64,000 bases of DNA from Allocoprobacillus sp002160865 (GTDB lineage Bacteria; Bacillota_I; Bacilli_A; Erysipelotrichales; Coprobacillaceae). Both the position numbers and the translations under genes were made by a program. The stretch is taken from positions 2,046,001 to 2,110,000 of the forward strand of contig NZ_AP031415.1 of the NCBI RefSeq assembly GCF_042850985.1, written 5' to 3'. The notes below the pieces were generated by a model. The model did not search any database and was not told the origin of the DNA. It saw nothing but the letters and a program-made list of their open reading frames with translations. Position 1 is the first letter of the stretch, and each line of letters opens with the position of its first letter. Shown piece by piece: positions 33,379 to 43,156 of this stretch.

Positions 33379-34316
33379 ATAAAGGAAACACACCAAATAT
33401 ATCACTTATGTGTAGAATACTTGATGTCAAACGTGCAAACTATTATAAATGGCTTCATCATGAAAAGAGTATTGTAGACAAGGAAAATGAAGAGATAGCT
33501 GAGCTGATCAAAGAATATCATAAAAAATATAACGGATTATTAGGTTATAGAATGATGGCTGATAGAATAAATAGAGATCATCATAGACATTATAGTGACA
33601 AACGTATCTATAAGATCATGAGGACATTAGGTATTCAAAGCATCATTCGACCTAAACGAAGAAGTTGTACAGTTAGAAAAAATAACAACACAGCTAAGAA
33701 TAATCTTAATAGAGATTTCAATGCATCAAGACCAAATGAAAAATGGGTAACTGATGTCACAGAATTCAAATATGGCCCACATAATGAATATAAGCTTTAT
33801 TTGAGTGCATTTCTTGATCTCTATGATAGAACAGTCGTCAGTTATGAAGTTGGTAATCACAATAATAATATTCTTGTTTTTAATACATTTGATAAAGCAA
33901 TTCAAGCTAATAAAGATGCACATCCTTTATGTCATTCGGATGGAGGATATCAATACACAAGTCCAGCCTTTGTAAATATCCTTAAAGAGCAGGGAATGAC
34001 ACAAAGCATGTCAAGAGTTCACTGCTGCATAGATAATGGACCAATGGAAGGCTTTTGGGGAATCATGAAATGTGAGATGTATTATTATGGAAAACATTAC
34101 AACACAAAGGACGAACTTATTAAGGCTATTGATGATTGGATTCATTATTACATGTATGAAAGATATCAAAGAAGATTTGGAGTAAAGACACCATATGAAG
34201 TGAGAAGAGAAGCACTATCATTACAAACACCAAATCAATATCCAATATTAGAAAATAAAAGAATCATAAAATATAAACAAGAACATTATACAAGTAATAC
34301 AACATTAGCTGCATAA
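33288..34316 (+). CDS. IS3-family OrfB (DDE transposase part of OrfAB)
   Basis: About 342 residues after the frameshift; the first ATG in frame is at 33408. The helical HTH-21 region precedes the integrase core with D in WVTDVTEF, D in AFLDLYDRTV and E in GPMEGFWGIMK. The spacing between the last two agrees with the IS3 DD(35)E triad. It ends with the usual YNxxR-like region, here YMYERYQRRFG. Confidence 0.92.
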   Translation: MGRDRKKAIYRESKYEEEYEAIKEISEEEVDKGNTPNISLMCRILDVKRANYYKWLHHEKSIVDKENEEIAELIKEYHKKYNGLLGYRMMADRINRDHHRHYSDKRIYKIMRTLGIQSIIRPKRRSCTVRKNNNTAKNNLNRDFNASRPNEKWVTDVTEFKYGPHNEYKLYLSAFLDLYDRTVVSYEVGNHNNNILVFNTFDKAIQANKDAHPLCHSDGGYQYTSPAFVNILKEQGMTQSMSRVHCCIDNGPMEGFWGIMKCEMYYYGKHYNTKDELIKAIDDWIHYYMYERYQRRFGVKTPYEVRREALSLQTPNQYPILENKRIIKYKQEHYTSNTTLAA

Positions 34317-34323
34317 AGAAAAA

Positions 34324-34348
34324 TGAAGTTGTCTCCTCGGCAACTTCA
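34324..34348 (+). terminator. Terminator inside the IS right end
   Basis: TGAAGTTG (34324-34331) pairs with CAACTTCA (34341-34348), followed by an A-rich stretch. Beyond the IS, 34,381-34,553 holds only AT-rich sequence. Confidence 0.55.
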
Positions 34349-34553
34349 TCAAAAACATTTTTAATTATTTCACCTGTCTACTTGACAGGGGCGGTTCATG
34401 TGATATAGCTTAACATTTTATAAATATTAATAATGTTAAATACACTTCTTGTCAACAAAATCATTGAAGCATATAATCCTTGTTATTCATAGAACATAAC
34501 AACATAATATTCAATAACTATTTTGAAAATTATTATTCTATTCAATATATTTA

Positions 34554-35978
34554 TTAATGATTTTCAATAAACGTCTTATACCAATAAAAACTATCTTTTT
34601 TATATCGGCTATAATCTCCATTTCCTTCGTTATCAGCATCTACATATACGACACCGTATCTTTTTTCCATTTCACAACTTCCTGCTGACACAATATCAAT
34701 AATTCCCCACATGCAGTATGCTAATACATCCACACCATCTTCAACTGCTTCTAAAATTTGATTAAAGTGTTGTTTCAAATACTCAATACGATAAGTATCA
34801 TGCACAGTAAAATCCTTTTCTAAAACATCATGTGTACCCAAACCATTTTCAGATACCATAACTGGTTTTTGATAACGATCATATACTTTATTTAAAGTAA
34901 TTCTCATACCAATAGGATCAATTTGCCAACCCCAATCTGTAGCTTTTAAGTAAGGATTTTTTGTTGTTACAACTAAATTACCAGCAGTTTGAGGTGCTTC
35001 TTCTATTGTTACCACACTTGAAGAATAATATGAGAATGAAACAAAGTCACATGTATTGTTTAATAGTAATTCTTCATCTTCAGGTTCCATATGAACATGA
35101 ATATTTCTTTCTTTAAAAAAACGTTTCATATAGTAAGGATAATATCCTCTAGCTAATACATCTGAGCAAAACCATTGATTGACATTTTCATCATGAACAA
35201 GTTTCATATTATCTTCAGGCTTAGCAGTCAACGGATAATAGCAGAAACAAGAAATCATACACCCAAATTGTCCTTTAACAATTTTTTTACCATACTCAAT
35301 TGTTTTGGCACTCGCTAAGAATTGATGATGTAATGATTGGAAAACAAGTGATTGATCATATGGTTTGTTTTCTTCCTTCACCAAGCCAACACCATTATAA
35401 GGACTAAAATATCCTGCATTTATTTCATTAAAAGGAAGCCAAAAATCAATATCATCTTTCCAACGATTCATAATTGTTTTAGCAAATTTAAAATAAAAAT
35501 CAACCATTTTTCTATTCGTCCAACCACCATACTTTTCTACCAAATGTAATGGAACAGCATAATGATTCATTGTCAAAAAGATTTTTATTCCACTTTCTTT
35601 TAACGACTTAATAATTCCATCATAGAATTTCAATCCTTCTTCATTTGCTTCTTCTTCATCTCCATTAGGAAATATTCTTGCCCATGAAATTGAAAATCTA
35701 TAAATATCTAATCCTAATTCTTTAATAAGTGCTATATCTTCTTTTATATGATGATATCCATCACTTCCCATACGAAAAGGATAATTTCCAACACCTTGGC
35801 ATTGTTTTGATTTTTCTATAGTTTCATAACTTAATAAACGTGTTTTTGTTGTTGCTTGTTCTGTTCTAGGAAGATAAGGACGACAATCTTGAGTATCTAA
35901 ACCCTTACCTCCTTCTTTATAAGCACCTTCATATTGACTTGAAGAAGTTGCACCTCCCCATAAAATTTTCTTTACCAT
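34554..35978 (-). CDS. bglA: 6-phospho-beta-glucosidase, GH1
   Basis: 474 residues, a full-length family 1 glycosidase. It starts with LWGGATSSSQYEG, has the acid/base Glu in PFNEINAG and the nucleophile Glu in VSENGLG. The C-terminal SAGSCEMEKRYGVVYVD carries the Lys-Tyr phosphate-binding pattern of 6-phospho enzymes. It splits phosphorylated disaccharides delivered by a PTS. It is the last gene of the amino-sugar cluster, two bases after the kinase gene. Confidence 0.9.
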   Translation of the reverse strand: MVKKILWGGATSSSQYEGAYKEGGKGLDTQDCRPYLPRTEQATTKTRLLSYETIEKSKQCQGVGNYPFRMGSDGYHHIKEDIALIKELGLDIYRFSISWARIFPNGDEEEANEEGLKFYDGIIKSLKESGIKIFLTMNHYAVPLHLVEKYGGWTNRKMVDFYFKFAKTIMNRWKDDIDFWLPFNEINAGYFSPYNGVGLVKEENKPYDQSLVFQSLHHQFLASAKTIEYGKKIVKGQFGCMISCFCYYPLTAKPEDNMKLVHDENVNQWFCSDVLARGYYPYYMKRFFKERNIHVHMEPEDEELLLNNTCDFVSFSYYSSSVVTIEEAPQTAGNLVVTTKNPYLKATDWGWQIDPIGMRITLNKVYDRYQKPVMVSENGLGTHDVLEKDFTVHDTYRIEYLKQHFNQILEAVEDGVDVLAYCMWGIIDIVSAGSCEMEKRYGVVYVDADNEGNGDYSRYKKDSFYWYKTFIENH

Positions 35979-35979
35979 T

Positions 35980-36879
35980 TTATTTCCTCTTTTCTTTATA
36001 ATTGTCTATTTTTCCAAGCATAAATGCGCCATATTCTGGTGAATGAATAGGAGATATAAGTTCACAAGGTAAAAATTTTAATTGTTCTTTTAAAGGATTT
36101 AATATATAGTGTCCAGCATTAAATACTCCTCCTATATAAGAAACCTTAAAGGGAGAACTGAATTCTTTTGCTAACGTTCTGATAAGCAAACTAATTTCAT
36201 AAGCGGCTTCTTGATATATTTGTAATACATGTGGATCTCCACAATCAGCAGCCATTGCTGCTATATAAGCTAACGAAGCGATAGAACTACGATCATTATT
36301 TAAGTTATTCATAAATGTGATTATGTCATAATCATTTATCAAACGACATTCTTTTTTGAGAATATCATATAATTGTGTTTTTTCTAAGCGTCCATCAATT
36401 TGTCGACAATAAACAGATAACATTTTTTTTACAATCCAAAATGCACTTCCTTCATCTCCTAATTGATATCCCCAGCCCCCGCATCTTTTAAATTTATGAT
36501 TAATATTCGAAAGAGCAATAGATCCTGTTCCAGCAATGACTACAATTCCATCTTCTCCATTTAATGCACCTTGAACAGCAATTTCGACATCATTATATAA
36601 AGAAAATTGTCTTTTACCAAATGCACGATTGCAGACATTCTGAATTTTATCACGTAATTCTTTTTGTTGTCCATATCCAGCCAATCCTGCAACTACATAA
36701 CAATTTTGGTCTGGATCCAATTCATTTACGCCTTCCTTTAAATATTGAACACATTTCTCCTCAGATTGATTTAAAATATGAACTGTCGGTTTTAATACAT
36801 CTTTTTCTTTTTTTCCCTCTTCATTAAATAGAGAAAATTTGGTCTTTGTTCCGCCACCATCTATTCCTATATATTTCAT
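35980..36879 (-). CDS. BadF/BadG-type amino-sugar kinase (NagK/MurK-like)
   Basis: 299 residues of the ASKHA fold. The first phosphate loop is GIDGGGTKTKFSLF and the second is VIAGTGSIAL, with the adenosine motif YIGGVFNAG near the C-terminus. This BcrAD/BadFG family includes clostridial MurK, which phosphorylates MurNAc and GlcNAc. With MurQ in the same cluster, a MurNAc/GlcNAc kinase is the best guess. Confidence 0.8.
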   Translation of the reverse strand: MKYIGIDGGGTKTKFSLFNEEGKKEKDVLKPTVHILNQSEEKCVQYLKEGVNELDPDQNCYVVAGLAGYGQQKELRDKIQNVCNRAFGKRQFSLYNDVEIAVQGALNGEDGIVVIAGTGSIALSNINHKFKRCGGWGYQLGDEGSAFWIVKKMLSVYCRQIDGRLEKTQLYDILKKECRLINDYDIITFMNNLNNDRSSIASLAYIAAMAADCGDPHVLQIYQEAAYEISLLIRTLAKEFSSPFKVSYIGGVFNAGHYILNPLKEQLKFLPCELISPIHSPEYGAFMLGKIDNYKEKRK

Positions 36880-36933
36880 ATTTCTCTCCTATACATTATT
36901 AAAGATAAAGAGAAAAAGGAAAATCCTTCTTCT

Positions 36934-38280
36934 CTATTCTGCTGGTGCTTCTTTTTCTTCTGCTAATAATTCGTTATCATACATTTTAAAGAATGGATAA
37001 TAAATAATAATTGAAATAATAATTAATATGACATTCAATACTGCAGCTCTCCAATCACCACCACAAGCCAAATAAGCACCAATAGGTCCTGGTAATGTCC
37101 ATGGAGCAATAGTAACTGCACAATTCACTAAATTCATAGCAGTTGCTATCCAAGCAATTGTTGCCAAAATAAGAGGTGTTACAATAAATGGTATTAATAA
37201 CATTGGATTTAATACTATTGGAGCACCAAAAATCATAGGTTCATTAATATTAAATATTGATGGTAAAATTGTTGTTCTTCCTAATGTTTTTCCATATTTA
37301 GATTTTGCTTTTACACAGAATAAGATTGCTAAACCTAAAGTAGCTCCTGACCCTCCAATATGTACAAACCATTGTAAAAATGGTTCTACACCAATATGTG
37401 TAGCGACTCCACCTGATGCAACAGCAGCTGTATTTTGATCTAATAAAATCAACCAAATTGGTCTTGCCAATGAACTGACAACTGAATCCCCATGAATTCC
37501 AAAAGACCAGAAGAACATAATTAAGAAAATAATTAACAACGTAGATGGTAATGTATCTGTAACACTAATTAATGGTTTAATCAAATTACCAACTAATTGA
37601 TGTACATTTATTCCCAACCACATAGTGATTGTTGAAACACCTAAAATAATTATAATTGTTGGTGTTAATGATTCAAATGAACGAGCAACAGCTGGTGGTA
37701 CAGCAGCAGGCATCGTAATCTTAAATCCTTTGACTTGTGTAAAACGATAAATTTCTACACCAATAAAAGCTGAGATGATACCAATAAACATTCCAGCTGA
37801 TCCTAAGTATTCTGCTGGTATAACATATCCTGATGGCAAAGCACTAAGGAATGTACTTAATTCTGCATTTGTTTCTGCTAAAGCTGAAATAGATTCAGTA
37901 ACATCAGGTATTGAAACAGGTACAATAGTTAATAAGAAAGTTAATTCAGCTAAAATAGCTCCACTTAATCCATCTAAATCATATGATTTAGCTAATGAAT
38001 ACCCAATACCAAAAACAGCATATAATGTCATAATATACATTGACATTCTATATGGCAACAAAATAGCTACGGCATTATCTTGAATTACTTGTCTAATACC
38101 CCATGATTCTGGCATTTGATTATAAGAAAATGCAATAACCATCAATAATGAACTTACAATAATTAATGGTAATGTCGCAATGATACCATCACGAATCGCT
38201 CTTAAATGTCTTTGATTTGATAATTTTTCCAAAGGTCCTGCTAAACGACCTTCGATCAATTTCGAAATTTTCTCAAACAT
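36934..38280 (-). CDS. PTS lactose/cellobiose-type EIIC
   Basis: 448 residues, about ten membrane helices, EIIC of the cellobiose/lactose class (CelB-like). Typical segments are FGIHGDSVVSSLARP, HIGGSGATLGLAI and FNINEPMIFGAPIVLNP, which holds the conserved NEP substrate motif. No IIA or IIB gene lies beside it, so it must use partners encoded elsewhere. The neighbours suggest a MurNAc- or GlcNAc-containing disaccharide as substrate. Confidence 0.9.
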   Translation of the reverse strand: MFEKISKLIEGRLAGPLEKLSNQRHLRAIRDGIIATLPLIIVSSLLMVIAFSYNQMPESWGIRQVIQDNAVAILLPYRMSMYIMTLYAVFGIGYSLAKSYDLDGLSGAILAELTFLLTIVPVSIPDVTESISALAETNAELSTFLSALPSGYVIPAEYLGSAGMFIGIISAFIGVEIYRFTQVKGFKITMPAAVPPAVARSFESLTPTIIIILGVSTITMWLGINVHQLVGNLIKPLISVTDTLPSTLLIIFLIMFFWSFGIHGDSVVSSLARPIWLILLDQNTAAVASGGVATHIGVEPFLQWFVHIGGSGATLGLAILFCVKAKSKYGKTLGRTTILPSIFNINEPMIFGAPIVLNPMLLIPFIVTPLILATIAWIATAMNLVNCAVTIAPWTLPGPIGAYLACGGDWRAAVLNVILIIISIIIYYPFFKMYDNELLAEEKEAPAE

Positions 38281-38294
38281 TTTAATCCTCCTAA

Positions 38295-38627
38295 TTATTT
38301 AAATAATAAAATAATGAAAAAAGCAACACAACCAAATAAACATCCTACAATCAAAAAATCTTTACAAATTCCTTTTTTCGTTTCAATAAAAAACTGTGAA
38401 AAAGCTACACTAAACCCACATACAATTCCAGTAATAATTGCATTTGGTAAACGATAATCAATATGCAACGCAACACATACATTAATGCAAATAATCAACG
38501 ATAAAAGTGTCATAGCAGTAATAAATATTGCACTTTTAAATCCAAACATAGGTATATCATAATCAGTTACACCAAAAACATTTTTATATTTTTTATTATT
38601 TGCATCCTTAACCACATATTTTCTCAT
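38295..38627 (-). CDS. Hypothetical small membrane protein, 110 aa
   Basis: About 110 residues from ATG 38627 with AAAGGAG upstream. A hydrophilic 28-residue start is followed by three membrane helices (about 30-52, 58-75 and 88-108). It sits between murQ and the EIIC gene with tight spacing on both sides, so it is part of the operon. No family recognised. Confidence 0.7.
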   Translation of the reverse strand: MRKYVVKDANNKKYKNVFGVTDYDIPMFGFKSAIFITAMTLLSLIICINVCVALHIDYRLPNAIITGIVCGFSVAFSQFFIETKKGICKDFLIVGCLFGCVAFFIILLFK

Positions 38628-38640
38628 TTTATAGACTCCT

Positions 38641-39540
38641 TTATTTAAGATGTTTGACTGCAAAGCTAATATTTTCATTATTATTTTTTAAAGCTTCTAA
38701 ACATTCTTCTTCTGTTTTTCCTGTCAATCCCCTAAGAATAGCAACTTTTACATTATAATGACTTTCCTTCAATAATTTTTTTGCATCTTCTTCCGGGATA
38801 TCGATTGCTTGATGAACAATATTAATAGCTCTTAATCTTAATTTCTCATTTGTTGGTTGAACATCAACCATTAAATTCCCATATACTTTTCCCATCTTAA
38901 TCATCGATGTTGTTGAAAGCATATTTAAAACCAGCTTCTGTGCTGTACCAGATTTCATTCTTGTTGAACCTGTAACAACTTCCGGTCCTACAATAACTTC
39001 AATTGGATAATCAGCATATTGCGAAAGCTCCCCTTGATGAACACAACATATCGAGATTGTTGAACACCCTTTTTGTTTTGCATAAATTAATCCACCTATA
39101 ACATATGGTGTTCTTCCAGATGAAGCAATTCCACAAACAACATCATTTTCATTGAGTTCGATTGATTTCAAATCAAGAATGGCCAGCTCTTGTGAATCCT
39201 CAGCACCTTCAATAGCTGTTGTTAATGCCTCTTTTCCACCTGCGATCAATCCCTGGACAAGAGTAGGTTCGACTCCATATGTTGGAGGACACTCAGAAGC
39301 ATCTAAAATTCCTAATCTTCCTGATGTTCCCGCACCTATGTAAATCAATCTGCCACCACAACTCATCTTCTCATAGATACAATCTACAGCTTCTGCAATT
39401 TTAGGTAAGACGTCTTTTACTGCTATAGCAACTTTTTGATCTTCATTATTGATGACTTTCAAAATATCTAACGTATCCATTTCATCAATATGTAAAGATT
39501 CTTTATTTATCTGTTCTGTATCCAAGGCATTTAATTTCAT
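38641..39540 (-). CDS. murQ: N-acetylmuramic acid 6-phosphate etherase
   Basis: 299 residues. The SIS-domain etherase signatures are GAGTSGRLGILDASECPPTYG at the N-terminal third and a second loop GIASSGRTPYVIGGL, with the TGSTRMKSGTAQK motif. It removes lactate from MurNAc-6-P to give GlcNAc-6-P. First gene after its promoter region; a possible TATAAT (minus) lies at 39,567-39,572. Confidence 0.95.
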   Translation of the reverse strand: MKLNALDTEQINKESLHIDEMDTLDILKVINNEDQKVAIAVKDVLPKIAEAVDCIYEKMSCGGRLIYIGAGTSGRLGILDASECPPTYGVEPTLVQGLIAGGKEALTTAIEGAEDSQELAILDLKSIELNENDVVCGIASSGRTPYVIGGLIYAKQKGCSTISICCVHQGELSQYADYPIEVIVGPEVVTGSTRMKSGTAQKLVLNMLSTTSMIKMGKVYGNLMVDVQPTNEKLRLRAINIVHQAIDIPEEDAKKLLKESHYNVKVAILRGLTGKTEEECLEALKNNNENISFAVKHLK

Positions 39541-39666
39541 TTATTCTCCCCTCTCCTTCCAAAATTATTATATCATTATTAAAATATTCTCCTATAAGAA
39601 ACATGATATATCTTTGCTCACAAACTAACCAATTAAAAATCATCCCACTAAATATTTTCTAACATC

Positions 39667-39702
39667 AAAAAAGGTACTCTTTTTATCATTAAAGAATACC
39701 CT
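39667..39702 (-). terminator. Terminator after rpiR-type gene
   Basis: GGTACTCTTT (39673-39682) pairs with AAAGAATACC (39691-39700) with one G-T pair; the minus strand continues in T's. It separates the regulator from murQ. Confidence 0.75.
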
Positions 39703-39736
39703 TAGACTTTTATTTGAATATAATACTTATTAATTT

Positions 39737-40576
39737 TTATTTCAACAATCTAGAAACAAGATCTTTTGTTTCTAAAAGCTTATCTTTATTATCTTGTAAA
39801 TCGTTCTTATAAACACCATAGTATAAAAGATCCGTCATAACTAAAGAAGCTGTTCTTGACGAAATTGCTCCAATTCTAATTTCTTTCTCTTCTAGAGGTA
39901 CAAAAAGATTAACAGTTGAATTTTTCGCTACAATATTCTTAGAATTCTGTGTAATAGAAATACATGGTATACCATCGGACTTAAGCTTTTTAGCCATTCC
40001 TGTTAATCCTGTTGTCATTCCAGAGTAACTAATAAAAACAGCCACATCATTTGGACTCATGCTTTCTGCAAATGTCATTTGAACATGAATATCTGAGTTG
40101 TAGATAGCTTTCTTACCTATTCTAATTAGTTTTTGTGAAAAATCATAAGCCACAATGGCAGAACTACCTACTCCAAATAAATAGACAGTTTGAGCATTGA
40201 TAATATATTCAATAGCTTTTTGTAAATTCTTTTCATTAATCATCTGATATGTTTTTTGAACAGTTGAAATATTCAATTGACAACATTTATGAATCAATGT
40301 TGAAAGATCATCTGTTTCCTCTAAAACAGCATCAATATTTTCTTCTTCATTTTGTTGAGATCCTGCTAAACTGATTTTTAAATCACTAAATCCTTTATAA
40401 CCTAGTTTTTTAGAAAAACGGATAACTGCAGCTGCAGAAGTCTGTGTTTTCTTCCCCAACTCCTGTGCTGAATCATTTAATATATCATGAGCATGTTCCA
40501 AAATATATTCAGCAATTATTTTCTCTGTTGTTGTATAACTTTTTTGAGCTTCCCTTATCTGTACTAAACAATTCAC
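39737..40576 (-). CDS. RpiR/MurR-type transcriptional regulator
   Basis: 279 residues. An N-terminal RpiR helix-turn-helix (AQELGKKTQTSAAAVIRFSKKLGYKGF) is followed by a SIS sugar-phosphate-binding domain (FGVGSSAIVAYDFSQKL, FISYSGMTTGL). Together with murQ next door this makes it a likely regulator of the cluster that senses MurNAc-6-P or a related phosphate. Confidence 0.9.
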   Translation of the reverse strand: MNCLVQIREAQKSYTTTEKIIAEYILEHAHDILNDSAQELGKKTQTSAAAVIRFSKKLGYKGFSDLKISLAGSQQNEEENIDAVLEETDDLSTLIHKCCQLNISTVQKTYQMINEKNLQKAIEYIINAQTVYLFGVGSSAIVAYDFSQKLIRIGKKAIYNSDIHVQMTFAESMSPNDVAVFISYSGMTTGLTGMAKKLKSDGIPCISITQNSKNIVAKNSTVNLFVPLEEKEIRIGAISSRTASLVMTDLLYYGVYKNDLQDNKDKLLETKDLVSRLLK

Positions 40577-40629
40577 AATATCATCACCTAATATTTATTA
40601 TATCAATCAAAAAAGAAAATTACTAGAAA

Positions 40630-41768
40630 TTATCTAGGTTTAGGTGTGATATTTCCTAATACGACATAGTCTTTTGCGCCAGTGGCACTTTTTACATTAG
40701 AAAAATGGTGATGCAATGTTTCATTTCCCATAATCACAAATGCGATGGCTTCCTTTGCATCACTTGAATAGCCCATTTCATCTTGTGTGTAAACTTTCAC
40801 AGGTGATAATTCTTGACGAATCATATTCATTAATGTCAAGTTATGACTACCACCGCCACCAATTACAACTTTATCTAAAGGATAATTTGGCAAAATATCA
40901 CGTTGATAATGATACGCTATAGATTTTGCCGTAAAATAAGTCAATGTTGCTATAATATCTTCTGCTTTTTCATACTTATAATGATGTAAAAGCTGTTGAA
41001 CATAATTTTCTCCAAAATCTTCTCTACCAGTAGATTTTGGTGGCTTTTTTGACATATAAGGATGCTTCATCAACATATTCAAAAGTCCATCTATAGTATG
41101 TCCCTTGGCTGCAATTTTTCCTTGATCATCATATTCTAAACGATAAAGCTGACGACACGCTTCATTAATCATCATATTACCTGGTCCCGTATCGAAAGCC
41201 TGAATCGCATCAATATCTTGTCCCACTAACAATGTCACATTGCCAATACCACCAATATTTTGCAAGGCAATATTCTTGCATGGTTCACTATATAACAAAT
41301 ATTCACTATAAGGTACTAATGGTGCCCCTTGTCCACCTGCAGCCATATCCATGACCCTAAAATTAGAAACCACTGTGGTATTCAACTCATATGCCAACAC
41401 AGCTGGTTCTCCTATCTGTAGTGTGGATGGTATTAATTGATTTTTCAAAAAAGGAATATGGTAGATAGTTTGACCATGTGTCGCAATAAAAGAAATATCT
41501 TTTTGTGCTACATCATATTTTTTAAGCAAAATTCTCACAGCCTCAACAAACAAATACCCCAATTCAAAATTCAAACTACATATCTCATCAACACAAGAAT
41601 TCTTTTCATCACATGTTTTTTAATTTTCTCTTTCATATCTATTGGCATAGGATACTCATGATAACCTATAACTTTCATCTTTGTTTCCATGCCAAACCCA
41701 TCAATATCCACTAAAACAGTATCAATTCCATCCATAGATGTACCCGACATGATTCCAATTGCATACAT
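40630..41768 (-). pseudogene. anmK: Anhydro-N-acetylmuramic acid kinase, frameshifted
   Basis: The start at 41768 (GAGGTGA upstream) encodes MYAIGIMSGTSMDGIDTVLVDIDG, the AnmK phosphate-binding start. The frame is lost near 41,616-41,621 in an A6 run (minus strand) and stops soon after. The -1 frame reads TCDEKNSCVDEICSLNFELGYL and continues to the normal end (GTGPGNM-like and GGGSHN motifs present). One missing A would explain it. The larger part is otherwise intact at about 315 residues, so the damage looks recent; a sequencing error is possible. Confidence 0.82.
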
Positions 41769-41858
41769 CATCATCACCTCAAAAAAAATCATACACTTAT
41801 TAAAATAAAATTTCAATATTCTAACTTTGTTTTTAAAATATTATTTATTTCAATAAAA

Positions 41859-41887
41859 AACAGTAAGATTTGACTCCTACTGTCTTT
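41859..41887 (-). terminator. Terminator of the broken GH4 gene
   Basis: ACAGTA and TACTGT arms around AGATTTGACTCC; T-run on the minus strand. Confidence 0.6.
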
Positions 41888-41895
41888 TATTATGA

Positions 41896-42951
41896 TTATA
41901 ATCCTTGTTCAGTTAATTCTCTTGCAACATCATCTTTGATTGTTACACCTTCTGCTTCAAGCTCGGCAATCTTATCTGCAAATTGTGGTAAATATTTTTT
42001 ATGGGCAAGTAATAATTCATCTAATACTCTTTTTGCTGTGGCTCCTGATGGAATCTGTGGATTTAAAATAAATGCCTGTAATGCTTTTCCATAGTCACCT
42101 GTAACTGCAGCTTCTTCTACACACCATTCCATATTTTTCATGCATTGTAACCATCCTCTTTGAGCAGGATGTAATGGTCCAAAGGCAATTGCTCTTGCTC
42201 CTGTAGCTCCAATGAATGAAGAAACTTCTACAGCTGCTTCAGCTGGTAAATCAGGGACTGCTCCATTGTTTCTTGTTGTGACAACAATATGTGTGTTTTT
42301 ATTCGCATAGATAGATGCAATTGTTTCACAGGCCGCATCATTATAATGTGCTCCGCCACGTTTTGCTAATTGTTCTGGTTTATGATCTAAATCAGGATTT
42401 TTATATAATTCAAACAATTCTTCTTCAGTTTGTTTGACCTGTTATGCTCTTTTTCCAATTGTATTGTATTCTTCAAGTCCATGTTTCAACATTTCTTCTT
42501 GACGATAATAATATCTATGATATCCACATGGAATCATTTGCATTGTATCGAGCTGTTCTTTAAAGAATGGAATATCATGAATATTAGCTGGAATTCCTCC
42601 AGCTCCATTTGTTTCCTGACCTAACATGCCATATGAAAATGGAATTCTTTCATCTTTGACACGTGCATTTAATAGTCCAACTCTAAATTGAGTCGTCACA
42701 AAGTCTGCATCTTTTAATGCTTCTCTACGGTCTAAAGTGAGATGCACTTTGACATCATATGGTGAAGCATCCCACATACGTTGAGCCATTGCTCCAACGA
42801 TTTCAAGTTTTTCTTTTCCATCTTCAATATCAACTAACCAAACTTCTTTAATTGGAAGTTCATTGTATCTTTTAATGAATCCTTCCATTAATTCTGGTGT
42901 ATAGCTACTTCCTCCACCAATTGTAACAATTTTTACAGGTTTCTTTTCCAT
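41896..42951 (-). pseudogene. 6-phospho-beta-glucosidase GH4 (LicH-like), deleted and stopped
   Basis: The N-terminal NAD-binding part (VTIGGGSSYTPELMEG) is intact to about residue 119, LGQETNGAGG. There the reading jumps straight to a late segment (IPANIHDIPFFKEQLD, CGYHRYYYR), so about 90-130 central residues are missing. These would hold the CN motif and His that bind the catalytic metal. A TAA follows at 42,442-42,444, after which the same frame continues (QVKQTEEELFELYK, KRGGAHYNDAA) to the normal end. The gene cannot make an active enzyme. Confidence 0.88.
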
Positions 42952-42962
42952 TATTTTTTCCT

Positions 42963-43156
42963 TTTTTGATTTTTATAGTTAACAACAACATCAATATTTA
43001 AGGAGTCATAAAACAATCCAAGAAATGTCCCTCTATTATATATATACGCAATAAATACTTCATTTTACTTCTTATTTAGACAAAAAAGTTAAAACAACTT
43101 TTTCTAAGACAAATATAGCACAATATTTGCTCATTGTAAGCATTATGATATACTAT
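42963..43156. repeat. 194-bp dispersed non-coding repeat, copy 2
   Basis: Nearly identical to 22,828-23,020 in the same orientation, with a handful of substitutions. It lies immediately upstream of the GH4 pseudogene, where copy 1 lies upstream of an Rpn gene. The terminal hairpin is degraded here (TAGCACAATATTT versus a mutated right arm). Confidence 0.9.

Larger units (their letters stand above)
32588..34380 (+). mobile_element. IS3-family insertion sequence, IS150-like
   Basis: Imperfect terminal inverted repeats TAGACAGTGTAAATAATTAA (32588-32607) and TTAATTATTTCACCTGTCTA (34361-34380) match at 17 of 20 positions and enclose orfA and orfB in -1 register. The true ends may extend a few bases further out. 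No clear target duplication was found. Both frames are open, so the element may be active. Confidence 0.88.

Noticed and set aside
41616..41621. Programmed frameshift in anmK
   Set aside because: The zero-frame context is T AAA AAA C, in which the P-site tRNA would not re-pair after a -1 slip; a one-base deletion is more likely.
41571..41816. A separate 81-residue gene before anmK
   Set aside because: It carries the AnmK start motif GIMSGTSMDGID and the following frame completes the enzyme, so it is one broken gene.
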